A DNA stretch of 64,000 nt, taken from the NCBI GenBank assembly GCA_030407085.1, contig CM059585.1, positions 94,396,501-94,460,500 on the forward strand, written 5' to 3'. Below the pieces are notes generated by a model, which was given only the letters and a program-made list of their open reading frames with translations, had not been told where the DNA came from and made no database searches. The stretch comes from Trichopria drosophilae (taxonomy: Eukaryota > Arthropoda > Insecta > Hymenoptera > Diapriidae). Positions 12,427 to 25,700 of the stretch are shown piece after piece; within the stretch, counting starts at the first letter, position 1, and each line of letters starts with the position of its first letter. Both the position numbers and the translations under genes were made by a program.

Positions 12427-15050
12427 TGTTCTGTATGGCCTCGTTCTTAATTCACATTGACAATCTTATTTCACGTTCCGATGAATGTAGGTCGAAAGCG
12501 AGAGTGCGTAACTCCATGGGTGAAGATTATTAAACGACTGGTTACATTGACTTTCACACATTCGTTTTCAACGTGCTTCTAAACTAGTTATGGAATCGGC
12601 AATGTATGTACATTAATAACAATCGACATTAATAAGGAGTGAAAAATATGTTCAAAACAACAAAAAAGTGATAAATAAAAATATTCACAATCTACGACTT
12701 TGTTTACAGCGTATGACCTTGTTATATCAACCTGGTCGAAATATATGCAACGGGATTTACGTCAAATTCTACATAATCTATCTTTGTTTTTGTATAGAAA
12801 TTAAAAAGTGTCATTGAAAGTATTCAATTTGTTGGATAGAAAATAACACATTACTCTTGTTTAAATAACTTTTTAGTGGTAGTAAGGTTTATCAAACTGT
12901 TTTGATTCAGCATTTATCAGCTGGTTATCCGTTATTAACGCTGAGAGACTTGATTAAGCAGCATTTGTTGCCGTGGAGTCTTGACATTTCAATTTATTAA
13001 TTCCCAGCCTCGCCGCCTAATGCCACTCTTTTTCAGTATGTGTATTTTCAGATTTTCGTATATAATTTAAAAGAATCTAATAATATTAATTCCTAGAATA
13101 GTCCGTTACTGTATGGCTGAGAATAAGGTCCGCGATTAAAGAGTGGAACCCTCCGCGAAGGGTTGAATCGCGCGAGTAAAACAGCCGCATAAATTGTATC
13201 TCTTAAAGGGGACGGCCCTCCAGTATTCTAAAAATATGTGGAATACTCCCGGACTTTATTGACTAATCCACTTGTACACTTTTAGATGAAACCCTTCACG
13301 GAATAATGTTTATAAACTTTTATCCCCGACTATCTCGTTTTGTATAATTTCATATCTTGAAATTTATGTAGTCTGTGAATTTAAAATGGAAATCATAATT
13401 CTAAAGTTATTCCAAGGTAACTAAAACAAGTCTGGTTTATATTTGAGATGTTTGGATTTTTAAAATTCAGATTCGGAGATAAATTTAACTTAAATTTTAC
13501 ACGACATTCAAAGCCTGAAAATTTCTACATTTCTCACTCTAAAATTGATATCATCTTTCATGCCGAATTATCGGAATGTACCCTTGTTAAAGTTTTAAAC
13601 ACTTTGTAAAAATTACACCCAAGTGGAGTAATCTCATTTTCTACGGGAATTGTTTTGCTTTTATGGTATTCTGAATAGAATGGAAAAGAATATTGTTAAC
13701 ACTTTTGTATATTATTCAAAATACAAAAAAAAAATAATAACAATTAGTTTCATTCTGTTTTCGACGGTTTCTGAAGGTCACGTCCAGTTTGTTTACATTT
13801 CGGTAGGTTGCCAAGGACGTCACGTAGATATTCAAGGTCGCACATCCGTTGGAATGTTTCCATGTATGATGCAAAATTTAAAATGTTTGCTTTCCATAAT
13901 ATTTGTGCGTGGAAAAAGCCTTCTAAGCCAAAATCCCTACCCAGAATGGATTACGTCAGTCATTAAGTTTCATTTCATGTAAATACTGTTTGCAACAGTC
14001 ATTAATTCTTGCCAATGTGTTTCGCATGATGCATTGCAAATTTTGAAATATTCCATAATTATTTCGTGTTCTACAAAAATTAAAAAAAAGGCAAATTTTT
14101 TTTCGAATATCTATAAGAATGCAGGAGGTCCATAATTAATCACGCATTATAATATTTCGAAAATATGTTCAAGTCATAACAAAACAATAACAAATTCCTC
14201 ATTTGCGCATAATTAATGTCTTTCAGGGGGATTTAATGAAAGATTCATGAGAATATACGTGTACTTGCTTAATAAATATTTATGATTTCCAGAGTTTCAA
14301 CTGAAATATTTTTATAATTTTTTACCGCTAAAGGTGCATTTATTAAACTCTCTTCGAATATATCAAATTCCTTTAATCACTAATTCTTGTTATGTATGGA
14401 GTATCAAAATTATTTTCATTTATAATCGGCTTTGAAATAGCCTTGTTATCTACAAAAAGCTTTTAACTGATAACAACTGGCCGAAGCGTATTTTAAACGC
14501 ATCGTAAATGCAAAGCGTTTCTTGTCCAAGGTGAAAACGACAGTCGGATTGTTCGTAACCGCAAAAAATTTAAATATTCTTTTTATAATTAATGTAACCT
14601 AACATCGCCGACAAAAAATATCCTACATAAGAAAATGGCGTTGTGCAAGTATCGAATTGAAAAAAAAAAACATTAATGTATTCGCGTGTTCAGAGACCAT
14701 TAAAATGAACGTGTCGATAATGACAATTTAAAAAGTAATATAAAAAAATTCTCAAATATCAGATTGGATTAAAGCCTCATTACCTCGAACCTCGAACAAC
14801 GAAAGCTATGATATTTGCAAGTAAAAATTGGAATTTTTAAATTTATTTCAACATTCACCATTTTGAATAACACATACCGTGTTGAATAATTCTAGAATCC
14901 GAAAAACGTACATGTAACAGGTTTCAGGTTAGGAATCAACGAGAAAAGCTCATCATGATATAGAAAAAAATATGATTGATTATATATGTATAAATAAAAT
15001 TGACCTTTAACCGCGGATGATGTCGGATGTTTACAAATGAGAAAATGAGA
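12427..15050. other. AT-rich stretch, nothing recognised
   Basis: Long AT-rich sequence with poly-A/T runs. The 110-codon frame at 13650-13982 has no recognisable motif, and a small hairpin lies near 13220-13250. No exon, RNA or terminal repeat is supportable. Confidence 0.4.
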
Positions 15051-16790
15051 CGATGGAGCGTGGGTACATACTTAATGGATGGCGGACCACAAGAACGGAG
15101 TGTTTGGAATGCTGAAAACGCCGTATAGAAAAAGGTCTATTCCCCAAGCAGATGTATCGGCTTTTCTTGCATCAAGAGGGCAGTTAAAACCAAGGAAACT
15201 GTTATTTTTATTTTTATTTCAAAGAAACCTGTTATTCTCCGGTTACTTGCGTCTTCTTTCCGCACGAAAAATTTCACTTTTCAGATTTTGTTAACTTGTG
15301 CCGTTTTATTGCTTTATGGCCGTGGTTTTTCTCAATCTTGACTTTTTCTGCACCCTGATTTTCTTTAAAAAATGCTCACTTTTACTTTATAGGTTTTTTC
15401 GGTTGTTTTGGTTGTGTGCTTTCGAGGGAAAACTAGGAAAATGTCGACCGGGTTTCCTCCGTCTTTCGTTCGTCCGTCACTTGTCGAATTCATCTGTGTG
15501 GGCATTCACGAGCTTTCGTTATCTCCATGACAACGATATCCGTGTACACGACAGACTCGTCAGTTTTTGACTTTTATCCAAGACGTGCATTTTATAGGAA
15601 ATTACACCCGGCGACGCTTTTCCGGCTCTGAAAATGCGGCTAGTATTGATCGGTTGGATAATGGAGACTGGCTGATGCACACGTTAAAAACACGCAAGAA
15701 ATAATATATTTTCTCGCGTTCAAGGGATGATTTAAAACAGTAAGGTTAAGTTATACTGAAATATATCAATATTTACATTACTTTAATCCCACAACTTTTT
15801 TAAAATGCCTTTTATTTTCATTCCAGGTCATTGACTGAATCTTGGGTTGCGAAAAGAATAGGAATTATAAATGATTTTGAGATTTGGCTTGCGGCAATTT
15901 CGTAACTAGTGCCGTAACGCCATTTTTGTTTTTCGTTACGGGTATGCACTTAAATTATTTTTCGGCGCGTTTCGAATAACTGAGCGCATCCATCCCGTCA
16001 TTACTCCTTTCCTGGAATATACTGAATTCGTGATTTAAATCAGGTCGCGAGTCCGACTTTTTTGCATTTCTTTTTCGTCGTGACTTCTCGGAATGTGGGC
16101 AGACAACTTGATAGTTCATGCCGGTGTGTTTTATTTTGCCGACCATACTTTTGTTATTGTTACTTTCGTTGGATTGCAATTATAAGAAATTGCTCATTAT
16201 TTTCTTAGGCTTAACGATTTTTTTACTTTTTTCTTACACCGTTCGTCAACTTTTCACGTTTCTTGTAGTTGGTAATTGTTTTCGTTTTCGTGTTTCAATC
16301 ACTTATCTTCTCAATAGACATGTATATTTCACATTTTGAGTTTCATTTCGATAATCGATTACTTTTTAGAAAGTTTACATTTCCTTTTCTGCAATTCAGA
16401 GTTGGCATTTGAGATCAGTTTTCGTTTTTAAATTCCATATTTTCAAAAACATTTTTCTAATGTTTAATAGATATTTAGGTTATGTTCCTTCCTTCATTAT
16501 CGTATTTTTCAGTATTTTTCATTTTCAATATTGATTCAAACTAGTAAAATTTAATATTTCTTTAAGGTTATGTCTCACTATTTTCTTTCCATTTTTTCTG
16601 ATTTTAAAGCTTTTCAACTAAACGGAAACTAATAGTTTAACCATTGACCGATAAAGCAATTTCGCGGCACATTCCCTGAATTTTCTTCAATCACCGAGTA
16701 AAAAACAATTGCGGTTATTTCGAAACTGCTTCCGAAATCGATTTGAAATTCCAATGAACCGTTTCGAAATTTCCCGTTTTTTCGGTTGCC
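15051..16790. other. Pyrimidine-rich plus strand, no gene supported
   Basis: The plus strand is rich in T, with TTTTC words. Several frames are open because of that bias (15079-15294, 15298-15570, 16118-16339), and they are dominated by Phe and Leu without motifs. This sequence falls in the introns or 3' side of the minus-strand gene whose first exons lie at 17.6-18.3 kb, but I could not identify a further exon in it. Confidence 0.4.
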
Positions 16791-17565
16791 GAAACATCCC
16801 TCGTTGGATAATTTGAGATTTAAATTCAATAGTGAAAGCGCGGAAAACTTTCGTAATGAGAGTGATCATGGAGTGCTATTGGTGATCTTCCGCGAATGAA
16901 CCAATTAAAATGAACCACTTGACAGTTCCGCTAATCAAAATTGAGCCCTTTGGTCCCTTCGCGGAATTTCAACCAATCGCGGAACATCACTTCACTGAAT
17001 TAAATTTTTAGACGATTTTCTGCGTATTTGGTAAGGAAATAACTGACAATTTTGATAAATATGGTAATTTTCAAATTAAAATTCGATAGTAAAATCCTGC
17101 CCCGAAAAATGTTGGCGTCAAGGGATGTTTTCCTATTTGCGGACCAATCACGGGACCGCAGGATCACATGACACATTCGCGTCTATGGACGAACCAAATT
17201 TAAGCCACGTTGGTCCCTTCGCGGAGGTTGGACCAGTCGCGAAACATCACTTCACTAGATTAAATCCTGTTGGTTGATTTTTTGCGTATCTTTCGAGGAA
17301 ATGCTAAGTAAGGAATGTGGAACATGTTAAAATTTAATTTGACATCCGGAGCAGAAAACTTTCGTTTGCAGAATTACTTCTTTTGGTTTGTTGTCTCATG
17401 ACTGGACCAATCATGAGATCGCGAGATCACGTGACACTTACTGAACTATTCGCGAATCAAATTTAAGCGACATTGGTTCCTACACGGAGATTCGGCCAAT
17501 CGCGAAACGGCACTTCACTAGATTAAATCCTATTGGTCGATTTTGGATGGCTCCAAAAATCCCAA
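16791..17565. repeat. Tandem repeat, period about 260 bp, roughly three units
   Basis: The anchor GGTCCCTTCGCGG..(A/G)CCA(A/G)TCGCG(G/A)AAC..CACTTCACT(A/G)(A/G)ATTAAAT occurs at 16951-17010, 17211-17270 and 17473-17530, giving steps of about 260 and 263 bp. A partial, more diverged unit precedes the first. Other repeated blocks are GGACCAATCA(C/T)G and GATCAC(A/G)TGACAC. Units have diverged by substitutions and indels, so the array is old. It ends about 55 bp from the donor of exon 2 of the minus-strand gene and therefore lies in that gene's next intron. Confidence 0.75.
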
Positions 17566-17619
17566 CGAATGGTTGAAAACGTTTTATAGTTTACGTCCAT
17601 ATGAAATCTTCAAACTTAC

Positions 17620-17726
17620 TTCGCATCCAGACGTTGCAGCACGACCGTGGGTTTGGACATGATCTGTATAAGCCCTCTCCGTATTCTCCATGGTTCCAGA
17701 CCGAGTTCGCACAACTTCGACTTCAT
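17620..17726 (-). CDS. Internal coding exon 2 of an unrecognised gene
   Basis: The exon is 107 bp, read on the minus strand. It follows a GTTACAG acceptor (17727-17733) and ends GATGCGAA before a consensus GTAAGT donor at 17619-17614. It encodes 35 codons plus two bases, with segments MKSKLCELGLEPWRIRRG and IQIMSKPTVVLQRLDA. It joins in phase 0 to the first exon at 18160-18255. The product is basic, and I do not recognise the family. No exon carrying the remaining codon (AA+N) was found to the left, so the gene continues through the tandem repeat at 16.8-17.6 kb and possibly out of the window. Splice sites and phase are read directly; gene identity is unknown. Confidence 0.6.
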
Positions 17727-17733
17727 CTGTAAC

Positions 17734-18159
17734 AAATTCCAATTTTCAATTTTATTACCCGCACACACACTCGAAAGCACTGTAAAAAATTGTAACCCTC
17801 TACCACCACCACAACCATCACAAGTCACTCGCGAAACGCATTCTACGCCGCAGGGGTCTCTCGAAAAAGATCACCTGCCTTCCCTAACCTCACCCTCCAC
17901 CCGTAAGATTGCGAATCCACTTATTCCTCGCGGCATTGAGAATCGTAAAAAGACACGCGAACGAATTTCCTTTTTTTAACAGGTTGAAATTTTACGAGAT
18001 CCTCAATCCGTTAGGAGGCATGAACTACCCAATTACGTGTTACGAAGGGGTCACACGCTCAAGGGCGACATTGAAAATTGCGAGTGACATCAAATTTTGT
18101 TATTAAAGATCCGTACACTGAGCTTCCTGGTGGTTTTATAAGTAAGTGATGATAATGAC
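17734..18159 (-). other. Intron 1 of the minus-strand gene
   Basis: This is the sequence between the weak donor AAG-GTCATT at 18159 and the GTTACAG acceptor near 17727. It carries in-frame stops in every useful frame. The plus-strand frame at 17647-17979 crosses exon 2 and this intron and is a shadow. The intron length of about 433 bp is ordinary for an insect. Confidence 0.5.
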
Positions 18160-18255
18160 CTTTTTGAGAAGATCCTTGCGTTTGACGGGACCGATGTCCC
18201 TGAGCCACTTCTTCAGTGCAAAGTTGTCGAGCCTCTTGACAAGTCTGTCATCCAT
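18160..18255 (-). CDS. First coding exon of an unrecognised gene
   Basis: A frame of 32 codons starts at the ATG at 18255 (context ATCATGG, with A at -3 and G at +4). An in-frame TGA 39 bases upstream fixes this as the first usable Met. The peptide begins MDDRLVKRLDNFALKKWLRD and continues IGPVKRKDLLKK, which is highly basic and probably helical. The exon ends AAAAAG before GTCATT, a weaker donor than average, and joins in frame to the exon at 17620-17726 to give about 67 residues. Just upstream is a CpG-rich island. No signal peptide or membrane segment is visible, so a cytoplasmic or nuclear protein is likely; this is inference. A short, GC-rich open frame overlaps the leader and may be an upstream ORF. 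Confidence 0.6.
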
Positions 18256-19010
18256 GATTGTGTCCAACCGGAGGAAAGGCTCTGCCGTGTGTCAAGCACG
18301 TGGTGGTCGCCTGTCGTAGTAGGCGCCCCGAAAACGAGTTGTTCGTCGACACCTGCGCGCTAGGTTCCTGAGCTCGGGTAAACGACGTGGGCGACGGCGA
18401 CGAGGCGCGGACGCGTGCGAGCAACGCGAGTCCGGCGCACGTAGACGGCGAAACGCTTCCGCGAACATACTGACTCCCTCGAGACTGGTGACGTTCTGAC
18501 GGGCCGTGTTCCGTACTCGCCTCGTATCTCTCTCTGCCCAGTACCCCCACTTATACTGAGCTCTCTCCCAATACCTACTGGCGACCCCGAGCAAGAACCA
18601 CCGACGTCGGACCTTGATCCCCTGGACGTCTTTCTCTCTCTTCTCTCTACAATATGAATACAAACATTCGCCCGGAGTCTGCGCCCGCTCTTGCTCCAAA
18701 CCGAGGGGTCTGTCGGAGGGTGGAACCGTACCAAAGGGGGGGTTACGGTGGTGTTTTACGGATCTACCAAGCACCGGTCTCATCGACGTCCCCGACGTCG
18801 TCGTCGACGCACATACGCTCTGTATCTTTCCGCGACCTTCATATTCACTGATCGCGAGTGACGACCAACGCTCTCACCGCTGAAGTTTCGATTTTCATTC
18901 ACTCGATACATCACAGGGCATATGTATATGTTCACCTGTGAGAAAGGAACGATCTACGGTGTCGTTTTCTCCTCCCGAGAACATCACGTGCCGTCCTGGG
19001 GTTTTAAACG
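18256..19010 (-). promoter_or_regulatory. CpG-rich promoter/5' leader island
   Basis: CpG and GC content rise sharply here against an AT-rich background, directly upstream of the first coding exon. The initiator-like word TCAGT (common at arthropod start sites) occurs on the minus strand at 18469-18473 and near 18556-18560. CACGTG E-boxes lie at 18297-18302 and 18985-18990. Long overlapping frames on both strands (for example 163 codons at 18292-18783 minus) follow from the GC-rich composition and carry low-complexity Arg and Ser; I read them as leader or promoter, not protein. The exact start site is not determined. A divergent transcript to the right is possible but unsupported. Confidence 0.55.
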
Positions 19011-22000
19011 ATTCGGGTCGGTTCGTCTTTTTTTTTATTCTCAGCTCGCATCTTTCTTTTTTTTCCTAAAGCGCCGTTGATTTCTTTTTTCGACACTTTA
19101 CGATATTGAGTGTGCCTTGCCGGAATTGATTAATTGGTCAACGATTCGTCGATTTTATTGACATTTTTCAGATTTTTAGTTATCTAATTTTTTTTATGTT
19201 TAGTTGTATTTTGGAAATGGTTATTAACTTTAAAACATTTTTCCGATTTTTAAATTCTTTTCTGTGTACAGACATTTTTCTAAAATAAGTGACACGTTTA
19301 AATTTTTTTTTAAATACTGAAAAAAACCTGATTAAAATTAATTTATCCTATACATTAACGTTTTTTTTAAGTCTACCGTGAAGTTTGTTTAGTTTTGAAA
19401 AACTGAATTTTTTGTTCTTTAGTTTTTGAAGAAATCATTTACATTTGTATTTAGAACATTTCGTTCCAAGTGTACTTCAATATCTCATACAGCGTAATTT
19501 GATGAGTTATTTTTGTTATCTAATTTTAATAAAGTCATTTTTGTTTTAATCTCTTTTTTGGGAAAAATCTTCTAAAATAACACACTTTTACAGGTTTGTA
19601 TTGAATTTAATATATTATGCATACATTTTTTGTAAATCAGTTGCATTTTAAAAGTTTTTCTAATTTTGATCACTTATTCCTCAATTTTTTGTGATGACCG
19701 CTACATTTGCGCAATTTCGAAAAATATCAATAATTTTTTTTTATTTCTTTTCAATATAAAATTAGAATTTTTTTAAGTGTAAAGGTTTCATATTCAGTTA
19801 TAGTTGTATCTTTTTTTCTCGGAAAATATATAGGAGTCGTAGACATTTTTGCAAATTTGACAAATTTCAATTTATTTTTCATTAAGCCTACTTCTAATTA
19901 AACATCTTTCTGTGATATTTTCCGTAGTTTGTATGAATTTTTTAATTTTTTTTGCATTCTTATTTATATACCGTCATTTTCGAAAACTGACTTTGTTTTT
20001 CTTCTTTTTTTATAGTTTTGAAAAAACGTCACAAGAGTTAAATTGCACATACTTGAACAATTTGAAAAGAGTCAAGTGAAGTTTGAATCTACACAATTAA
20101 ATATTTAAACCAACTTTTAGTGATTATTTTATGTGAATTTTCTTTTTCAAAAAATTGAAAAATATGAGTAATCTTTTTTGAAGTATTGAAAATATAACGA
20201 TTATCTCAATTAGCGGTATAAAACATTATTTGGGTATGTTTTTGAATACATCACATCCTCAACATTTTTGTTTTTGACGCTTTATTTATGTAGTTTTGAT
20301 CAAATGATTTTTGTTTTATTTCCTTTATTGCAGTTTTCGAAAAAAAACTTTTGTTGGTATATCACACGTTTACAGGTTTGTACCGGCTTTTAGCATGTTT
20401 TTAATACATTTTGTATATATCTACTTGATTCTGACAATTTTTTCGTAAATTTGTTGGTTTCTTATTATCTGTAAATTTATTGATAGCTATTGAATTTTTA
20501 TTCTACTTTTGTAAATTTTTCATTTTTACATCTTTTTACATTATGCAATACAAGTTTCATATTTATTGTGTGTACAAAATATCACATTTTAATATTTTTG
20601 TTATTAAACATTGGTATTTTTTCAATTTTTAATATAAATTATTGACAATTGTGTAAGCCTTTTTCTGATCTAATTTCTTTCTAGTTTTAAAGATTTACAT
20701 TTGTGTACGGTTGTGCTTTTGAAAGTTTTGCCTTTGTTTGATTATGATTTTTTTCAATATTGTTTGTCATAGTATTAACGGAAAAATTCATCATTGTTCC
20801 TAATATTATAAAACATAATCATATAAATCCCATAAATCGGTTTTTTATAAAATATGAAATTAAATCCATGGTTTTAATTATTTTATGTAATATCAGCCAG
20901 TTTCGTTTTATATATTTTACACTATTTCAACAACTTATTTACAAAAATGTTTATCAATAACTTGTTATATGACGTTGGAATTTGTTTTTTAATTGAATAC
21001 CTTGATAAATTATTTTCTTATTTAGAACAAATAATATGCTTAAATGTTCTTTGCCCCAACTCTTCCAAATTACGTCATTTTTTAAATTATAATCTGTTAT
21101 TTGTTTATTTAGCGATTTTAAATGCATTTCGTAATTTTAAAAAAAAAAATTTCATAATATCGCTTATTTTGTTTTTAATATTTTGTAAAAAAGGAAAATT
21201 TTGTGACGTTTTATTTGCTCCAAGAACTGAAAAATGTGAATCCTTTACTTTCGATTTTTACGTAACGACTGTATTTTTAAGTGTTAATGAATATAAGTAA
21301 TTGTTTTTTTAATCAATTTTTTTTTTTAAAGTTTTTCATATTTATTTTACGTAATTATCACTAATTTTATAATAACTATAATTTTCGAGAATTAAAAAAT
21401 AGTATTAACAGTTATCGCTGGTCGGTATATTGTTATAAATTTGTAAACGTGATTTTACTTATACAACCAAAGAAATAAAAGTTTAAGACGACATACAGAC
21501 ATTCAAATTTCGAAATAAGTAACACAGTAATCGTAAATTAGAATTTAATAAAATCTGACTTGTGAAATAATATTTACTAACTGAAAGAATTTACATCACT
21601 ATATTTATTACACCATATTCATGAAAATACAATGTTTTCCTTTTTTGACAGATAAATATCAAATTACATGTTTTTTTAATATTAACAATGTTTCGTACCA
21701 CAATTATGGTTAATCGTGCGTAATTTCTATAATTGCTGTAAATGGGACAATTTCCAATTATGTAATCAAGATCGATGATAGAATATCAATTAAATTTAGA
21801 TCCAAAGTTCAATCGAATTCAGACCCACAAGTGAGGTGACGGTGATTACATTGTTTCGTGTTTACTAATTTTCTGAATAGCCCAGTTTTTAACGTATAAT
21901 TACGGTTTTCAATTTTGAATGCGAAGCAAAAAATTCATCAGTTTTAATGTAAGCATATTTCATAGATTTATATATTTTCGTAATTTTTCATGGTCGATTT

Positions 22001-22130
22001 TTGTGTATATTTTAATTACTTATAATATTTTTTCAAGTATTAATATGTTTTATATTTTTTAGTCATTAGTCAAATTAATTTGTACAGCTTGTTTTATAGT
22101 TACCCTATGTTTTGAATAATTTTTTTAATT
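19011..22130. other. Three-kilobase T-rich strand-asymmetric tract
   Basis: The plus strand is dominated by T, with recurring TTTTTC, TTTTTG and ATTTTT runs over about 3 kb immediately upstream of the CpG island. Frames such as 20760-20960 and 20947-21300 are Phe/Ile/Leu/Asn-rich products of that bias. I see no terminal repeats, poly-A signal clusters or exon pairs. It could be a diverged repeat or long low-complexity spacer. Confidence 0.55.
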
Positions 22131-25100
22131 GAAAATATGCATGAAAAATAAAAATCTCTGAACGCAGTTTTGTGTATGCATCGGAAGAAACGTGTTTTTA
22201 TTTTTGTAATTTATGTACCGAAGAAAAATAAAATACATTTCTGTGAACTCGGCATTTCTGTCAATGTTTTTCATCATTTTAAATCTTCGAACTTGTCCTT
22301 GAATGGCTTTCATTAAAACACCGGTATTTTTCATGATTCCTCGCGATTTTGTAATATTCTATTCATTGTAGTTTTAAAGCATCATTTATCAGTCGAATTG
22401 ATATTTTGAATAATTTATTATTATTCATATTCGTCAATGTTACAGAAAAAAAAACATTTTTTATAAATATTTTTTAAAATTTATGTTCTAAAAATGTACT
22501 ATTTATATTAATTTTTCGTTTCTTTCGGAATAGAAATTACAGCGAGAGAAACAGAAAATGGTTAATGGTTAATGGAAGCATGGAAAAGGGCAGAAATGGT
22601 TAAACACCTAATGATAGTAGAATTAACAACGTGGAAAGTTATTGATACTATGTTACTTTCACGAATTCGGAATATTATAAAATATACTATATATAAATAT
22701 ACCACAATTTTTATGTTATCTTTAGTTTCATCTTTTATCAACTTTATTACATCTATGTTACTACTGAGAAATATTGAAAGTTACTATTGAGGTTATGTGT
22801 GCGGTAGAATCGAGGTTATGTAACTTTTGTCCCTTGTCTTGTTTACTACCGAAAAAGTTAATATTGACGTATTTTTTGGTTTAATCTTTCAAAATGGTCA
22901 CATTAACTATATTTTTTCTCTCTTTATATATTTTTATAATATTCTTTTTCAAGCACATTTTCCTATAAAAATTACCAAATTTCTGTAAGAAATTCGAGAA
23001 AATTTATCACTTAAGCATTTCTTGTTATGTCTTCATTAAAAAAAGACAAAATTTGCTTATGGTCCTAAAAATCCTAATTATTGCATTATACATTTTTGTT
23101 CTCCGTGATGTTCCGGATATAGACACTCCGTTAAAAAAAAATGATGAGATTTTTTATTTTAAATACATTTTTCTGAAAATATATTTATTTCATTAAAACA
23201 TATTAGTATCTAATTATAATTAAATCCCTCGTTTAAAGTTCATCCAATTTTCCTTTAATATAAAAAAAAGTCGAGAAATCGTTACATGTTTGCAATCTTC
23301 GTGCATCCGAACTTTCGACTGCTGAACTACTTTTCACTGTCTTACTTTTTATACTGCAGCATCAACATAAATATTGCTGGAAAGTAACACATTTCAGAAT
23401 TCAGGTTTAGTAAATTCAGTGTAGCTTTCGCCATACATAAATGAACAAATAATGAAAAACAAAATAATTTGTGTATAGTTGTTTATTATAATTGTTACTC
23501 AACTTCATAACCAACAACGCATTTCAATTTCATTGAAATCCTAATTTATTTAAGACTTGTATATTAATAATATCTTTAATATATATAATTTATTACATTA
23601 AAGAATACGAAAATTTCGAAATTGTTCAATTTAATCGACTCAATTTTACTTAGAATTATTTAGAATGAATTTAACTCTCGTATTCGAAGGTTATGCCAGT
23701 ACCACCAGAACATATTCATGTTCGTGCATTCGGGTAAGTATCTTGATCTCTATTATACTTTATATAGCGCATGGGACATCGCTGTCGGGTACAATGGCGC
23801 CTGATATTTGGACGACTGCCATTTCGATGACCGTTGGAGATAAGTTTTATACGGAACTCGTTGGTCATTCGGCACTGGCCTTTGAAATCGTATTGTTTTC
23901 TCTGGATCTCACAAAAGCGTGAAATTCACATAACACATCCAGAAATGGGAACAAAACAAAAATAGAGAAAACAAACACGAGGAATTTTCTGCATTGAATG
24001 AAGCACGTGAACATCTTACTCTCTGCCGATCAAAATCAGTAATTTTGATTTACCTTTGACATGTCAAGCACTGAAAAACTGGATGACTGAATCTACGTTC
24101 ACTCAGTCATGGAAATAAATGATGCTGTCACCGTCATCGTCAATAATGGAAATGTTCTAACAAACAACTAATATTTTATGCCATCGACAGTATGTCCAAA
24201 AACACAGCAAGAATGTATACGCTACGTTTATTTAAAAAAAAAAAAACAAGTCTCTGGCGAAGGAATTACAGAAAACATTCGTTCGTAAATTCCACAGAAC
24301 AAAGCTAATTTCAAATTATGCGAAGTCTGTGTACATAATCTGGAAAACTTATTTCACTTGAACAAATTTTAAAAGAAAATACAATCGTTTCTGTCCACAA
24401 AAATGATGGGACTTGATTTCTGAAAACATCGAAGGTTATATGTGAAGTGAAATGCAAAATCGGTGTTATAGTTTAGTACGGGCCTATGTGCGTCTCGAAA
24501 TCTATAAAAAGAGATGAAACCCCGTATTATGTTTGCCGACTGCCCATCCCTCTTCGTGAATATATAAGATGTAATTGAAATGACAAAGCATATAATTTGT
24601 CGAGTCTAATGAATTTCTGTGATCAAAGGAATATGTGAATCAGTTCCCTTTATACATATGGGCAAATCTGCAAAACCTTTAAATTTCGTGTCACTGTGTA
24701 TTTTTGAGCATTTGTGTTTTATTTTTGTGCGTTTAAACTGGTCAACATTGTTAAGTATACTCCAAATATATCGACCAATGTATGTAATGCATCATTGATG
24801 AGATAAAAGTACGAAATTCATACCTTTGAAACTGAAAAATATGTCAAAAATGCCTAAAATAAAGTGTCCCTTCAGTAATTTTTATTCACGTTTGGTCCTG
24901 TAGCGATTTCAGCGTTTCTTTAATCTGTCTGGATTTTTTGCACGTACTAATACAAAAAAAAAAAAACAAAGAATTTGCACCCTTATAGAGCTATGTGCAC
25001 TTTTCAGAAAGGCTGAAAAGAGTGCCTTTAAAATGTGTCCCTCGTTTTTTCAAAAAAACAATTTTAGTTCAGAATCAAAAGTAATAATTTTGTACTCACA

Positions 25101-25700
25101 AAAGAAGTAAAAAAAATATATGCTTCAAGTTAAAAAGCATTTGCGTAACTGGTTAAAATAATGGTCATTTTTCAATGGCACACCGTCAATTGAAAAAGAA
25201 TATTATTTGCAAGATGTGTGATCGTTTGAAAAGCGCAAAATATAGGTAACATCAAAACGCTAACATCTAATAATGTTTTTAACCCTTTGTATCATGATGG
25301 TAAATAATGTTTTCTGTGATTTTTCATGATTAAAATTCCAGTTAACGCATTCATGTCAATTTTTTACGATTTTATGTAAGTTTAGTGATAAAATAACAGA
25401 TATAAATGGCTAAGAAGACATTATTATTTATTGATTACGTAGTATAAATAAAAAAATATGATAAAATTCGTTTTTTTTTTTGGTAGAAATTCATTATTGG
25501 CAATGTTTTTCGTGATAATTGCTTAAAATGTTTAACTCGAGGGTTTTCGGGGTCTCTGATTACCTGAAGATGCAAAAAGTTTGCATGCGTCATATAATCA
25601 CTTTTTCTTAAAACCTCACAGCTGGTCTGTTGATAAGGATACTTACAAAAATAGAAAAACAATAAAGAAAAAATATAAACCTACCAGTAATAAAAAAAAC
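22131..25700. other. AT-rich stretch, no gene supported
   Basis: Mostly AT-rich. A strong donor-like word (CGG-GTAAGTAT at about 23730) lies inside an 85-codon plus frame (23665-23922), but I found no partner acceptor or family motif. A TATAAAAAG word occurs at about 24504 without other promoter context. Short GAGGTTATGT words recur near 22790-22820. Confidence 0.35.

Noticed and set aside
13650..13982. 110-codon plus-strand frame
   Set aside because: No motif, no flanking exon signals, AT-rich context.
18292..18783. 163-codon minus-strand frame (and overlapping 124- and 100-codon frames)
   Set aside because: They lie in the CpG-rich leader/promoter island, are Arg/Ser-rich and open in several frames at once. 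The ATG at 18255 with an upstream in-frame stop is a better start.
20947..21300. 117-codon plus-strand frame
   Set aside because: Lies in the T-rich tract and consists mainly of Phe, Leu, Ile, Asn and Lys; no motif.
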